DNA from: an uncultured Lachnospiraceae bacterium | Lineage (GTDB): Bacteria; Bacillota; Clostridia; Lachnospirales; Lachnospiraceae | Length of the DNA stretch: 37,482 nucleotides | Assembly: GCA_946631165.1 (NCBI GenBank) | Contig: CAMOZZ010000005.1 | Location: 1-37,482, forward strand | Direction: 5' to 3' | Shown here: positions 7,818-15,783 of the stretch, one piece after another | Layout: every line of letters begins with the position of its first letter | Numbering within the stretch: the first letter of the stretch is position 1 | Notes under the pieces: generated by a model | Databases searched by the model: none | Seen by the model: the letters and a program-made list of their open reading frames with translations, nothing else | What the model was told of the DNA's origin: nothing | Made by a program: the position numbers and the translations under genes

Positions 7818-8762
7818 TTACCCCCTGATAATCAGTGCAGCAGCTCCTGTCATACCCGCATCATTTCCCAGCGTTGCGCCTATAATATCGATATTTTTTA
7901 CCGCATGAAAAGCTTTTTCCGCATAAGAGGCTCTTATTTTCTCCAGAAGCCACTCTCCGGCACGGCTCATGCCTCCGCCGATAATGAACACTTCCGGATC
8001 GAAGGCGACTCCGAGAATGGAGAGCGTTTTCCCCAGCGTCTCGACCATCTCATTCACGACAGTATTGGCAAGTTCATCTCCGTCTTTTGCAAAATCGAAT
8101 ATATCTCTTGCGGTAAATTCTCTCAGGAAGGATAATCCGGAGCGCGACTCTCCTCCTGCGATCAGATGCCTGGTATAAGAGATCATCCCCTTTGCGCCGG
8201 CGATCTGTTCGGTACAGCCCCGCTTCCCGCATCCGCAATAATCGACTGCTTTGTCAAACATGGGCATGTGGCCAAATTCTCCGGCAGCCCCATGCGCTCC
8301 TGCGTGGATTTTTCCTTCGATAATGACGCCGCCGCCCAGGCCGGTTCCCAGCGTCAGCATGACGACGTCCCTCCTGCCTTCTCCGGCACCTGCAACCGCT
8401 TCTCCGAGCGCAGCCACATTTGCATCATTTCCGGCTTTTACCGGAAGATAAAACAGCTTGGAAGACAGCTCTTTCTTGACGTTTACCACGCCCCAGCCGA
8501 GGTTGACACAGTTGTTGACAACAGACTCCTCCAGTACCGGTCCCGGGATGCCGATGCCGATACCGAGTACATTTTCGGGTTTCAGATCCTTGTCCTTCAT
8601 CTCCTGTTTGATCGAATCCGCGATATCAGGGATGATATTTCTTCCGTTCTCTTCTGTCCTGGTCGGAATTTCCCATTTGCTGACCATCTGCAGGTCATCC
8701 TGAAACAGACCGATTTTAACCGTTGTCCCTCCAACGTCAACGCCGAAACAGTATTTCTCCAT
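7818..8762 (-). CDS. glcK: ROK-family glucokinase
   Basis: Phosphorylates glucose at C6 with ATP in the cytoplasm. The 314-aa protein has the phosphate-binding GVDVGGTTVKIGLF at residues 7-20, GIGIPGPV, NDANVAALGE with the catalytic Asp, GTGLGGGVI, HAGAHGAAGEFGHM, and the ROK zinc motif CGCGKRGCTEQ; IIGGGMS lies near the C terminus. No helix-turn-helix precedes the kinase domain, so it is a kinase and not a ROK repressor. The start ATG at 8762 has AGGAGAGGAAG upstream. It is the last gene of an apparent cls-aspartokinase-glcK operon, 33 bases after the aspartokinase. Substrate (glucose versus another hexose or an amino sugar) is family inference. Confidence 0.88.
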   Translation of the reverse strand: MEKYCFGVDVGGTTVKIGLFQDDLQMVSKWEIPTRTEENGRNIIPDIADSIKQEMKDKDLKPENVLGIGIGIPGPVLEESVVNNCVNLGWGVVNVKKELSSKLFYLPVKAGNDANVAALGEAVAGAGEGRRDVVMLTLGTGLGGGVIIEGKIHAGAHGAAGEFGHMPMFDKAVDYCGCGKRGCTEQIAGAKGMISYTRHLIAGGESRSGLSFLREFTARDIFDFAKDGDELANTVVNEMVETLGKTLSILGVAFDPEVFIIGGGMSRAGEWLLEKIRASYAEKAFHAVKNIDIIGATLGNDAGMTGAAALIIRG

Positions 8763-8795
8763 TTTCTGTACTTCCTCTCCTGAAAAAGATTGCGA

Positions 8796-10115
8796 TCAGA
8801 TGCGTGTATCCACAAAAATTGAATAGATGGCTCTGATGGCTGCTTCAAAATCATCATTCTTAACGCCGATGATAATATTTTCCTCGTCAGATCCCTGGTC
8901 GATCATTCTGACATTGATCCGTGCATGGGCAAGCGAAGCGAATACTCTTCCGGCTGTGCCTCTGGCATCCTTCATCGAACGGCCGACTACTGCGATCAGT
9001 GCAAGATCCGTATCAATGCTGATCACATCCGGCGCAGCCATCCGGTTAATTGCCGCCAGCACAGCCTGTTCCTTGGGTTCAAATGCTTCCTGCTCCACGA
9101 ATACACTCAGCGTATCGATGCCGGAAGGCATATGCTCAAAGGAAATACCGTACTTTTCAAATGCTTCAAGCACCTTCCTGCCAAAACCGATCTCGGAATT
9201 CATGCGGTCCTTCTCGACATTTACCGCAACAAATCCTTTTCTTCCGGCAATTCCCGTGATGGTATATCTGGATTTCGCGCCGGTCGTCTTAACGATCATG
9301 GTGCCGGGCGCATCCGGGTCGTTCGTATTCCTGATATTGATCGGAATACCGGCTTTCCGCACAGGGAAGATCGCTTCATCATGAAGCACGCCGGCGCCCA
9401 TGTAAGAAAGCTCTCTGAGCTCTTTGTAAGTAATAATATTGATGATCACCGGATCCTTTACAATATGCGGATCCGTAAGAAGGAATCCGGAAACATCCGT
9501 CCAGTTCTCATAAAGGGAAGCCTTGATCGCTCTGGCAACGATGGAACCGGTAATGTCGGAACCGCCGCGGGAGAACGTACAGATACGGCCCTCCGGATCT
9601 GCACCGTAGAAGCCCGGAATGACCGCTTTCTCAATGCCGGAGAGCTTATCCGCCAGTACTTTGTCTGTCAGTTCGGGATCGAATTCACCGTCTTCATTGA
9701 AATAGATGACTTCGGCTGCATCCACAAACGTAAATCCCAGATAAGCCGCCATGATCTTTCCGTTCAGATATTCTCCTCTGGAAGCCGCATACGCGCGTCC
9801 GGCATGGGAATCAATTTTCCGTTCGATCTCCAGAAATTCTTCCGAAAGATCCATATCCATCCCGAGCCCTTTGATGATCTCATCATATCTTCCCCTGATC
9901 CGGAAAAGCTCCTCATGATAGTTTCTTCCTGCCTCCGCAAGATCATAGCAGCGGTAGAGAAGATCCGTCACCTTGGTATCCTTTGAATCCCGCTTTCCCG
10001 GCGCGGAAGGTACCACATATCTTCTGGAGATATCCGATCTGACTATGTCAGCCGCTTTTCTGAACTGTTCCGCACTGGCAAGCGAACTGCCGCCGAATTT
10101 GACTACTTTCTTCAT
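8796..10115 (-). CDS. lysC: Aspartate kinase (monofunctional, ACT-domain)
   Basis: Phosphorylates L-aspartate, the first step toward lysine, threonine, methionine and diaminopimelate. The 439-aa protein opens with KFGGSSLASAEQFRKAA. It carries SRGEYLNGKIMAAYLG, FSRGGSDITGSIVARA and ENWTDVSGFLLTDP in the kinase domain, and has two ACT-like regulatory segments from about residue 300 (ITGIAGRKGFVAVNVEK and LIAVVGRSMKDARGTAGRVF). ACT domains usually bind lysine or threonine; which one cannot be read from sequence. The start has GGAGG upstream. Only eight bases separate it from cls, so it is not preceded by a lysine riboswitch. Ddh and MurE lie 4-6 kb away but are not in the same transcript. Confidence 0.93.
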   Translation of the reverse strand: MKKVVKFGGSSLASAEQFRKAADIVRSDISRRYVVPSAPGKRDSKDTKVTDLLYRCYDLAEAGRNYHEELFRIRGRYDEIIKGLGMDMDLSEEFLEIERKIDSHAGRAYAASRGEYLNGKIMAAYLGFTFVDAAEVIYFNEDGEFDPELTDKVLADKLSGIEKAVIPGFYGADPEGRICTFSRGGSDITGSIVARAIKASLYENWTDVSGFLLTDPHIVKDPVIINIITYKELRELSYMGAGVLHDEAIFPVRKAGIPINIRNTNDPDAPGTMIVKTTGAKSRYTITGIAGRKGFVAVNVEKDRMNSEIGFGRKVLEAFEKYGISFEHMPSGIDTLSVFVEQEAFEPKEQAVLAAINRMAAPDVISIDTDLALIAVVGRSMKDARGTAGRVFASLAHARINVRMIDQGSDEENIIIGVKNDDFEAAIRAIYSIFVDTRI

Positions 10116-10123
10116 GTTTCCTC

Positions 10124-11692
10124 CTACATCTGCGGCGCAACCACCCGCAGGATATATCCGGTCATTCTCTTTATGAACGGATAAGTTTTTATATCTTCTT
10201 CAGTGATTTCCGTGCATTTCCGAAGCGTCTCCTGAAAATCGGCTTCCACATCAGCGACCATTGGATGGGCTGACGCATAGACACCGCATTCAAAATGCAG
10301 ATACAGGCTCCTGAAATCCATGTTGACTGTTCCGACCGTACAGCATCTGTCATCGGAAACAAAGCATTTGGAATGAATGAATCCGGGTTCATATTCAAAG
10401 ATCCTCACTCCGGCCGGGATCAGTTCCTCGTAAGCGATCCTGGCCAGAAGATAGGTATATTTTTTATCCGGAATATGCGGCAAGATGAGCTTCACATCCA
10501 CGCCCCTTTTGGAAGCGAACTTCAGTGCGTTCATCATTACATCGGGAAGCACCAGGTACGGAGAAAATATATGCAGATATTTTTCTGCATGATTGATAAT
10601 ATCCAGATACACGTACTCCCCGACAGGCTCATCGTCAAGAGGGCTGTCCGCATACGGCATCACGAACCCGCCCTGCCTGTCTCCCGCCGGCACGGGAGGC
10701 ATGATATATTTACTGTAATTTTCCTGTTCTGCACTCTCATGCCACATCTGCAGGAACATGACCGTAAGGCTCTTGACAGCATCGCCTTTCAGCATTACAG
10801 CACTGTCTTTCCAGTGCCCGAACCGTTCCTTCAGATTGATATATTCGTCTGCCAGATTTACGCCGCCGGTGAAAGCGGTCTTTCCATCTATGACGACGAT
10901 CTTCCGGTGATCTCTGTTGTTCTGATAAGTCGAGAACATCGGGATCACCTGGGAAAAGACCCTGCAGGATATGCCATACGCCTTCAGTCTTTCGGAGTAG
11001 TTAAACGGAAGCAGGCTGAGCGAGCATGTTCCGTCATACATGATCCTGACATCAACACCGTCTTTCGCCTTTCTCCTGAGGATATCCAGCACAGCTTCCA
11101 GCATTACTCCCCGGTCCAGGATAAAGAACTCCATGAAAATGAAGGATTCTGCTTCCTCCAGTTTCTCAAGCAGATCCGGGAAGAAATCATCGCCCAGCGG
11201 ATAATACTTCAGATCCGTATTTGTATAAGCCGGATATCCGCCGAACCGGTCCATATACAGTGCAAGACCGATGCTGTGCGGTTCCTCTTCATCCATTTTT
11301 CGGATGACAGACGGATTCTGCGTAAGATAGTCTTTTGTCTCAGTGATATTGTTCCTGAGCCTTTTCTGGATCCGCCTGCTGCCGGTCTGGCTTTCCACAA
11401 ATAGATAGAAAAGCACGCCGACGACAGGAAGCGTCATGATCAGGGCCATCCAGGACATCTTGAACGCAGCATCACTGCCCCGTCTGTTCATAATAAAAAT
11501 GACAAGGCCGAGCTGTATGAACAGGAATACACCATATACATAGAGTACGAACCGGGAGAGCCAGGCAAACAAAGCCCACAGTGCCAGCACCTGCAGGAGG
11601 ACCAAAAGGATCATGATCACCTTGCGGCTGAATAAGATGCTGAATATTCCTTTCCGACCTTTCTGAAAACGCTGTCTGTATAACGTCTCCAC
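10124..11692 (-). CDS. cls: Cardiolipin synthase (phospholipase D type)
   Basis: Joins two phosphatidylglycerol molecules into cardiolipin at the inner membrane. The 522-aa protein has hydrophobic segments at about residues 26-46, 48-68 and 79-99. Two HKD motifs follow: H262-x-K264 in DHRKIVVIDGKTAFTGGVNLADEY and H440-x-K442 in HSKCFVSDDRCCTVGTVNMDFRS. This is the full bacterial Cls layout. Translation starts at a GTG at 11692 with GGGAGG about nine bases upstream. It is the first gene after a strong promoter and is followed after eight bases by the aspartokinase gene, an unusual partner. It is divergent from folA. Confidence 0.93.
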   Translation of the reverse strand: METLYRQRFQKGRKGIFSILFSRKVIMILLVLLQVLALWALFAWLSRFVLYVYGVFLFIQLGLVIFIMNRRGSDAAFKMSWMALIMTLPVVGVLFYLFVESQTGSRRIQKRLRNNITETKDYLTQNPSVIRKMDEEEPHSIGLALYMDRFGGYPAYTNTDLKYYPLGDDFFPDLLEKLEEAESFIFMEFFILDRGVMLEAVLDILRRKAKDGVDVRIMYDGTCSLSLLPFNYSERLKAYGISCRVFSQVIPMFSTYQNNRDHRKIVVIDGKTAFTGGVNLADEYINLKERFGHWKDSAVMLKGDAVKSLTVMFLQMWHESAEQENYSKYIMPPVPAGDRQGGFVMPYADSPLDDEPVGEYVYLDIINHAEKYLHIFSPYLVLPDVMMNALKFASKRGVDVKLILPHIPDKKYTYLLARIAYEELIPAGVRIFEYEPGFIHSKCFVSDDRCCTVGTVNMDFRSLYLHFECGVYASAHPMVADVEADFQETLRKCTEITEEDIKTYPFIKRMTGYILRVVAPQM

Positions 11693-11734
11693 CAGAAGTC
11701 CCTCCCATGCTCTCTTTTTTGCATAGACTAATAC

Positions 11735-11764
11735 AGTATACCTTTATTTCTCGTTCCGTGTCAA
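11735..11764 (-). promoter_or_regulatory. Predicted promoter of the cls-lysC-glcK operon
   Basis: On the minus strand: TTGACA (11759-11764), 18-base spacer, TATACT (11735-11740), 43 bases before the GTG start. Confidence 0.8.
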
Positions 11765-11783
11765 TAAAACTTATTCTTCCGGT

Positions 11784-11813
11784 TTGAAGCCGTCTGTGCT
11801 AAACTGTTATGCA
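11784..11813 (+). promoter_or_regulatory. Possible promoter of folA
   Basis: TTGAAG (11784-11789), 18-base spacer, TATGCA (11808-11813) with a TG dinucleotide one base upstream, so perhaps an extended -10 type. The -10 match is mediocre. Confidence 0.35.
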
Positions 11814-11842
11814 AAGTACAATTGTTTTAAAGTGAGGAAGCC

Positions 11843-12343
11843 ATGAATATTATTGCAGCGGTATCTGAGAACTGGGGAATCGGGAAAAAAAACGATCTTC
11901 TCTTTCACATCCCGGAGGATATGAAATTTTTCCGGCAGATGACAAAGGGGAAAACAGTGATCCTGGGGCGGAAAAATCTGGAATCCTTCCCCGGCGGAAA
12001 GCCTTTAAAAGGGAGAAGGCATCTGCTTCTGACGAACAATCCGCTGTTCAGCGCGGAAGGGGTCGAAGTATATCACAGTATTCAGGATGTGCTCGCAGAA
12101 GCCCGTCAGCTGCCCCCGGATGACGTCTGGGTGATCGGCGGCGGAATGATCTACGAACAATTCCTGCCATACTGCGACAAAGCGTACATTACGAAAATAC
12201 ATAAGGAAGTGCCGGCTGACGTATTCTTTCCTGATCTGGATGCGGATCCGGCGTGGGAACTGACAGCGCAGGGCGAAGATGCGATATCCGATGGTCTTTC
12301 CTATTGTTTCTGCACATATACCCGGGTAAAGAAAAAGGGATGA
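11843..12343 (+). CDS. folA: Dihydrofolate reductase
   Basis: Reduces dihydrofolate to tetrahydrofolate with NADPH. The 166-aa protein shows MNIIAAVSENWGIGKKNDLLFHIPEDMKFFRQMT, with the substrate-binding acidic residue (IPED) and the Met20-type loop. It then has GKTVILGRKNLESFPGGKPLKGR, LLLTNNP, and the nucleotide-binding VIGGGMIYEQFLPYCDKAYITKI, ending with FFPDLD. Length is typical. GTGAGGAAGCC precedes the ATG. It stands alone, with no thymidylate synthase next to it, and its stop codon lies within the arm of the downstream terminator hairpin. Confidence 0.93.
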   Translation: MNIIAAVSENWGIGKKNDLLFHIPEDMKFFRQMTKGKTVILGRKNLESFPGGKPLKGRRHLLLTNNPLFSAEGVEVYHSIQDVLAEARQLPPDDVWVIGGGMIYEQFLPYCDKAYITKIHKEVPADVFFPDLDADPAWELTAQGEDAISDGLSYCFCTYTRVKKKG

Positions 12344-12363
12344 CGTTGACCGTCATCCCTTTT
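12333..12363. terminator. Shared terminator between convergent folA and pckA
   Basis: AAAAGGGATGACG and CGTCATCCCTTTT form a perfect 13-bp stem with a five-base loop. T-runs occur on both strands (four on plus, five on minus). The stem includes the last codons and stop of folA. Confidence 0.85.
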
Positions 12364-12375
12364 GCATGTTAAGTC

Positions 12376-13971
12376 TTATTTCTCGACCGGTGCAGGGCCG
12401 GCATTTACGATCTCCTTCGGCATGTTCGGATACTTCTCGGCGAAGTTCTTCTGGAACAGGCTTGCCAGCATGTTTGCTGTCTTATCATATGCGTCCTTGT
12501 CAGCCCATGTCCTTCTGGGATTCAGGATCTCTGAAGGAACGCCGGGTACCTCGTGCGGCATATGGAGTTTGAAGACTTCATGATAATCATAATTGACATC
12601 ATCAAGAAGGCCTTCCAGGGCAGCTGTGACCATCGCTCTGGTGTAATGGAGGTTGATTCTCTTGCCTACGCCGAACGATCCGCCGGACCATCCGGTATTG
12701 ATCAGGTAGACCTTCGTATCATGAGCGTCGATCCTCTCACCAAGCATCTCTGCGTAATGGCTGGGATCCATCGGCATGAAGGGCTCTCCGAACAGGGTGG
12801 AGAAGGTAGGCACAGGCTCTTTGATGCCGCGCTCCGTACCGGCAAGCTTTGAAGTAAAGCCGGTTACAAAGTGATACATGGCTTCGTTTCTGTCCAGTCT
12901 GGAAATTGGCGGAAGTACACCGTAGGCATCGGCGGTCAGGAAGATCACGACCTTCGGGATGCCGCCCATGGCAGGCTTTGCGATGCCGGGGATATACTCT
13001 ACCGGATATCCTGCACGGGTATTCTCGGTAAGAGAACCGTCTTCGAAATCCAGTTCTCTGGTATTCTTGTCTATCACAACGTTTTCAAGCAGGGTGCCGA
13101 AACGGATGGCGTCATAGATCTCAGGTTCTTCATCGCGGTCCAGACCGATACATTTTGCGTAGCAGCCGCCCTCGATATTGAAGATGCCGTCCGCAGACCA
13201 GCCGTGCTCGTCATCACCGATCAGGAGACGGTCGGGATCAGCGGAAAGAGTCGTCTTTCCTGTTCCGGACAGACCGAAGAAGACAGCGGATTCCTTCGTC
13301 TCGGGATCCATATTGGCGGAGCAGTGCATGGGAAGCACATTGAATTCTTTCGGAAGGACATAGTTCATCGTGGAGAACACGCTCTTCTTCAGCTCTCCGG
13401 AGTACTGTGTTCCGGCAATAACGATCATATGGGCTTCATAGTCGATCATGATCGCCGCTTCGGAATGTGTTCCATCGATCTTCGGGCTGCACTTGAATCC
13501 GGGTGCGGAGATCAGGGTGAAATCTGCAAGGCCGTAGTTCTCAAGCTCTTCTTCCGTAGGACGCAGAAGAAGCTGATGCATGAAAAGGCTCTGGCTTGCC
13601 AGCTCGGTTATGATACGGAACTTTTTCTGGTACTTGGGATCAGCGCCTGCCATACCATCAAAGATAAACACTTCGCGGTTCTGCAGATAAGCGGTGATCT
13701 TGCCTTTGATAGCGTTGAATTTTTCTCTGGAAATAGGACGGTTCACATTGCCCCAGGCAATGTCATCATGCACTCCGGGAGTGTCGACAATAAATTTATC
13801 TTTCGGGCTTCTTCCGGTATATTTCCCGGTCGTAACGACCAGTGCACCGGAAGTGCTCAGCATTCCCTCTCCTCTTCTTATGGCGGCTTCCGTAAGTTCA
13901 GCAGGTGAAAGATTACGATAAACAGCCTTTGCTCCGATTATACCCAGCTTTTCGATGCCGTATGTCTTCAT
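12376..13971 (-). CDS. pckA: Phosphoenolpyruvate carboxykinase (ATP)
   Basis: Converts oxaloacetate and ATP to phosphoenolpyruvate, CO2 and ADP; in anaerobes it can also run in the CO2-fixing direction. The 531-aa protein has TGKYTGRSPKDKFIVD near residue 50, HCSANMD, the kinase-1a P-loop FFGLSGTGKTTLSAD near 235, the metal-binding LIGDDEHGW, FNIEGGCYAKCI, and TSKLAGTERG, the adenine and substrate loop. The ATG at 13971 has AAAGGGGGTC upstream. It is single and convergent with folA. A long palindrome at 14010-14035 sits at the predicted transcription start, which suggests repressor control of this gluconeogenic gene. Confidence 0.95.
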   Translation of the reverse strand: MKTYGIEKLGIIGAKAVYRNLSPAELTEAAIRRGEGMLSTSGALVVTTGKYTGRSPKDKFIVDTPGVHDDIAWGNVNRPISREKFNAIKGKITAYLQNREVFIFDGMAGADPKYQKKFRIITELASQSLFMHQLLLRPTEEELENYGLADFTLISAPGFKCSPKIDGTHSEAAIMIDYEAHMIVIAGTQYSGELKKSVFSTMNYVLPKEFNVLPMHCSANMDPETKESAVFFGLSGTGKTTLSADPDRLLIGDDEHGWSADGIFNIEGGCYAKCIGLDRDEEPEIYDAIRFGTLLENVVIDKNTRELDFEDGSLTENTRAGYPVEYIPGIAKPAMGGIPKVVIFLTADAYGVLPPISRLDRNEAMYHFVTGFTSKLAGTERGIKEPVPTFSTLFGEPFMPMDPSHYAEMLGERIDAHDTKVYLINTGWSGGSFGVGKRINLHYTRAMVTAALEGLLDDVNYDYHEVFKLHMPHEVPGVPSEILNPRRTWADKDAYDKTANMLASLFQKNFAEKYPNMPKEIVNAGPAPVEK

Positions 13972-14009
13972 ACAGACCCCCTTTATTAATACTGCTTTGC
14001 TGTGATAGA

Positions 14010-14035
14010 ACGCCGAATTTAATTAAATTCTGCGT
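14010..14035. promoter_or_regulatory. Near-perfect 26-bp palindrome in the pckA leader, candidate operator
   Basis: The centre GAATTTAATTAAATTC (14015-14030) is a perfect 16-bp palindrome. After one mismatched pair the arms continue as ACGC and GCGT, giving 12 of 13 complementary pairs. It begins about at +1 of the predicted pckA promoter. It could be a dimer-binding operator or a leader hairpin; there is no T-run. Confidence 0.6.
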
Positions 14036-14042
14036 CTTATTT

Positions 14043-14071
14043 ATCTTAACATAAATGCTCTGTTTTGTGGA
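14043..14071 (-). promoter_or_regulatory. Possible pckA promoter
   Basis: On the minus strand: TCCACA (14066-14071), 17-base spacer, TAAGAT (14043-14048). Each hexamer has four matches to consensus. A second AT-rich candidate (TTTCAG-16-TATATA) lies further upstream near 14105-14132. Confidence 0.4.
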
Positions 14072-14202
14072 ATACCCTTTTTATCTTTCGGTAAACTTTT
14101 TTTATATATAATAAAATTATGGATCTGAAATTGTTTTCTTCCGAAACCGCCCCAAAATGTTATATTTTTTCAGTTCATTGAAAAGTGTTAAGATGTTTTA
14201 AT

Positions 14203-14227
14203 AAAAAATCCGGATAAATATCCGGAT
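14203..14227 (-). terminator. Terminator of murE
   Basis: ATCCGGAT-ATTT-ATCCGGAT followed by six Ts on the minus strand, just after the murE stop. The remaining 14072-14202 stretch is AT-rich and holds nothing else I can name. Confidence 0.85.
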
Positions 14228-14233
14228 CGAATT

Positions 14234-15697
14234 TCATTTATTCAGTGCTCTGATAACTGCTTCCGCTTCCTCTCTGTCGGAGAAATGGGTCCTTACCCCG
14301 TTTACTTCCTGATAGGTCTCATGGCCTTTGCCGATGATGGCGATCACATCGCCGTGCTGTGCATTCCTGATCGCATAGGCTATGGCTTCCCGCCTGTCCG
14401 GAATATCGATGCTCTTTCCTCCCGTCGGATCAAGCCCGATATGGATATCGGCCATGATGTTCTCCACGGCTTCATTTCTGGAGTTATCGGCAGTTACGAT
14501 GGAAAGATCCGACAACTCTCCGGCAGCGGCGCCCATTTCATACCTTCTGTGCGGATCCCTGTTCCCGCCGCAGCCGAATACCGTGACGATCCTTCCGGGT
14601 TTGTACTCTCTGAGTGTCTTCAGCAGGCTCCTCGTGCTGACGCCATTATGCGCATAATCCACGATCACGCTGAACGCATCTGAAGAATAGACCAGCTCCA
14701 TTCTGCCGTTTACACGGATCTCTTTCAGTGCGTCAAGCGTTCTTTCATTCAGGAGTCCCATCTCGGCCGTCACCGCCAGTGCTGACAGCGCGTTGTACAC
14801 ATTGAAGACGCCGGGGATCCCGACTTTCACATGCGCCTGCGCTTTCCCGCTCAGTTCAAACGCTGCGCCCATGAAAGGACCGTTTTTCTCCGGGCGGATA
14901 TCCGAAGCAGTATAGTCCTCCTCCCGGATGCCGTAAGTACGGATCGCACAGGTATGCCCTTCAAGAAGTGCTTCTGTCTCCGGATCATCCGCATTCACGA
15001 TGCCAATCCTGCATTGTTTGAACAGCGTCCCCTTCCAGTATCTGTATTCCTCAAAGGACGCATGCTCGTTTTTCCCGATATGATCGGGCGACAGATTGGT
15101 GAATACGCCGTAATCGAAGGTGATGCCGGCTACACGGTCCATCATCAGTCCCTGGGAGGAAACTTCCATGATCGCCGCGTCACAGCCCTGCTCCGCCATT
15201 TCATGGAAGTACCGCTGCAGTTCATAGGATTCGGGCGTGGTATTTTTCGTTTCGAAATGCTCGTTCCCGATCACAGCGCCGTTCGTCCCGATCAGACCGA
15301 CCTTTTTCCCGGCAGCTTCAAGCATCGTCTTCAGCATATAGGTACTCGTGGTCTTTCCTTTTGTTCCGGTATAGCCGATGGTGACCATTCTTTCCGTAGG
15401 ATAATCGAAGAAAGCCGCCGAGATCATGGAAAGCGCTTTCCTGGCTGACGGTACCCTGACGACCGTTACATTGTCATATTCCGGTACTTCTTTTTCGACG
15501 ACGATCGCCGCGGCGCCTTTTTCTATGACCTGCGGAATGAATTTATGCGCATCGACAGTCGTTCCGCTGATACAGATGAACAGCGCCTCCTTACAGTCTT
15601 TCCTGGAATCATAGACAATACCGGATATATTCGCATCCGCGGGTCCGGAAACATGCGTATAATCGATTTTTTCCAGTAATTCAGAAAGTTTCTTCAT
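14234..15697 (-). CDS. murE: UDP-N-acetylmuramoyl-L-alanyl-D-glutamate--2,6-diaminopimelate ligase MurE
   Basis: Adds the third amino acid to the peptidoglycan stem peptide using ATP. The 487-aa protein has ISGIVYDSRKDCKEALFICISGT, the P-loop GYTGTKGKTTSTYML near residue 110, TTPESYELQRYF, EVSSQGLMMDRV, DYAHNGVSTRSLL, and the C-terminal GCGGNRDPHRRYEMG. The motif deciding the amino acid reads DNSRNE where E. coli has DNPR. The arginine that holds the free end of meso-DAP is kept and proline is replaced by serine. With ddh next door, meso-DAP is the likely substrate. It lies after the ddh terminator. I see no strong promoter in the 86-base gap (a weak TTTTAC-16-TAGTCT at best), so it may depend on read-through. 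Confidence 0.9.
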   Translation of the reverse strand: MKKLSELLEKIDYTHVSGPADANISGIVYDSRKDCKEALFICISGTTVDAHKFIPQVIEKGAAAIVVEKEVPEYDNVTVVRVPSARKALSMISAAFFDYPTERMVTIGYTGTKGKTTSTYMLKTMLEAAGKKVGLIGTNGAVIGNEHFETKNTTPESYELQRYFHEMAEQGCDAAIMEVSSQGLMMDRVAGITFDYGVFTNLSPDHIGKNEHASFEEYRYWKGTLFKQCRIGIVNADDPETEALLEGHTCAIRTYGIREEDYTASDIRPEKNGPFMGAAFELSGKAQAHVKVGIPGVFNVYNALSALAVTAEMGLLNERTLDALKEIRVNGRMELVYSSDAFSVIVDYAHNGVSTRSLLKTLREYKPGRIVTVFGCGGNRDPHRRYEMGAAAGELSDLSIVTADNSRNEAVENIMADIHIGLDPTGGKSIDIPDRREAIAYAIRNAQHGDVIAIIGKGHETYQEVNGVRTHFSDREEAEAVIRALNK

Positions 15698-15741
15698 ACT
15701 ATCCTCGAATCTCCCGCAGACTATCCTGCAGGTCTTATTGT

Positions 15742-15770
15742 AAAAAAGACCGGGCGGGTTTGCCGCCCGG
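15742..15770 (-). terminator. Terminator between ddh and murE
   Basis: CCGGGCGG and CCGCCCGG form an eight-bp all-GC stem with a five-base loop. On the minus strand the hairpin is followed by TCTTTTTT. Confidence 0.85.
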
Positions 15771-15783
15771 ATGTAATCGTTCC

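Noticed and set aside
7818-8762. ROK-family transcriptional repressor
   Set aside because: There is no N-terminal helix-turn-helix; the protein begins directly with the ATP-binding kinase motif.
10116-10123. Lysine riboswitch before the aspartokinase gene
   Set aside because: The gap to cls is eight bases, and I see no L-box-like structure in the cls leader.
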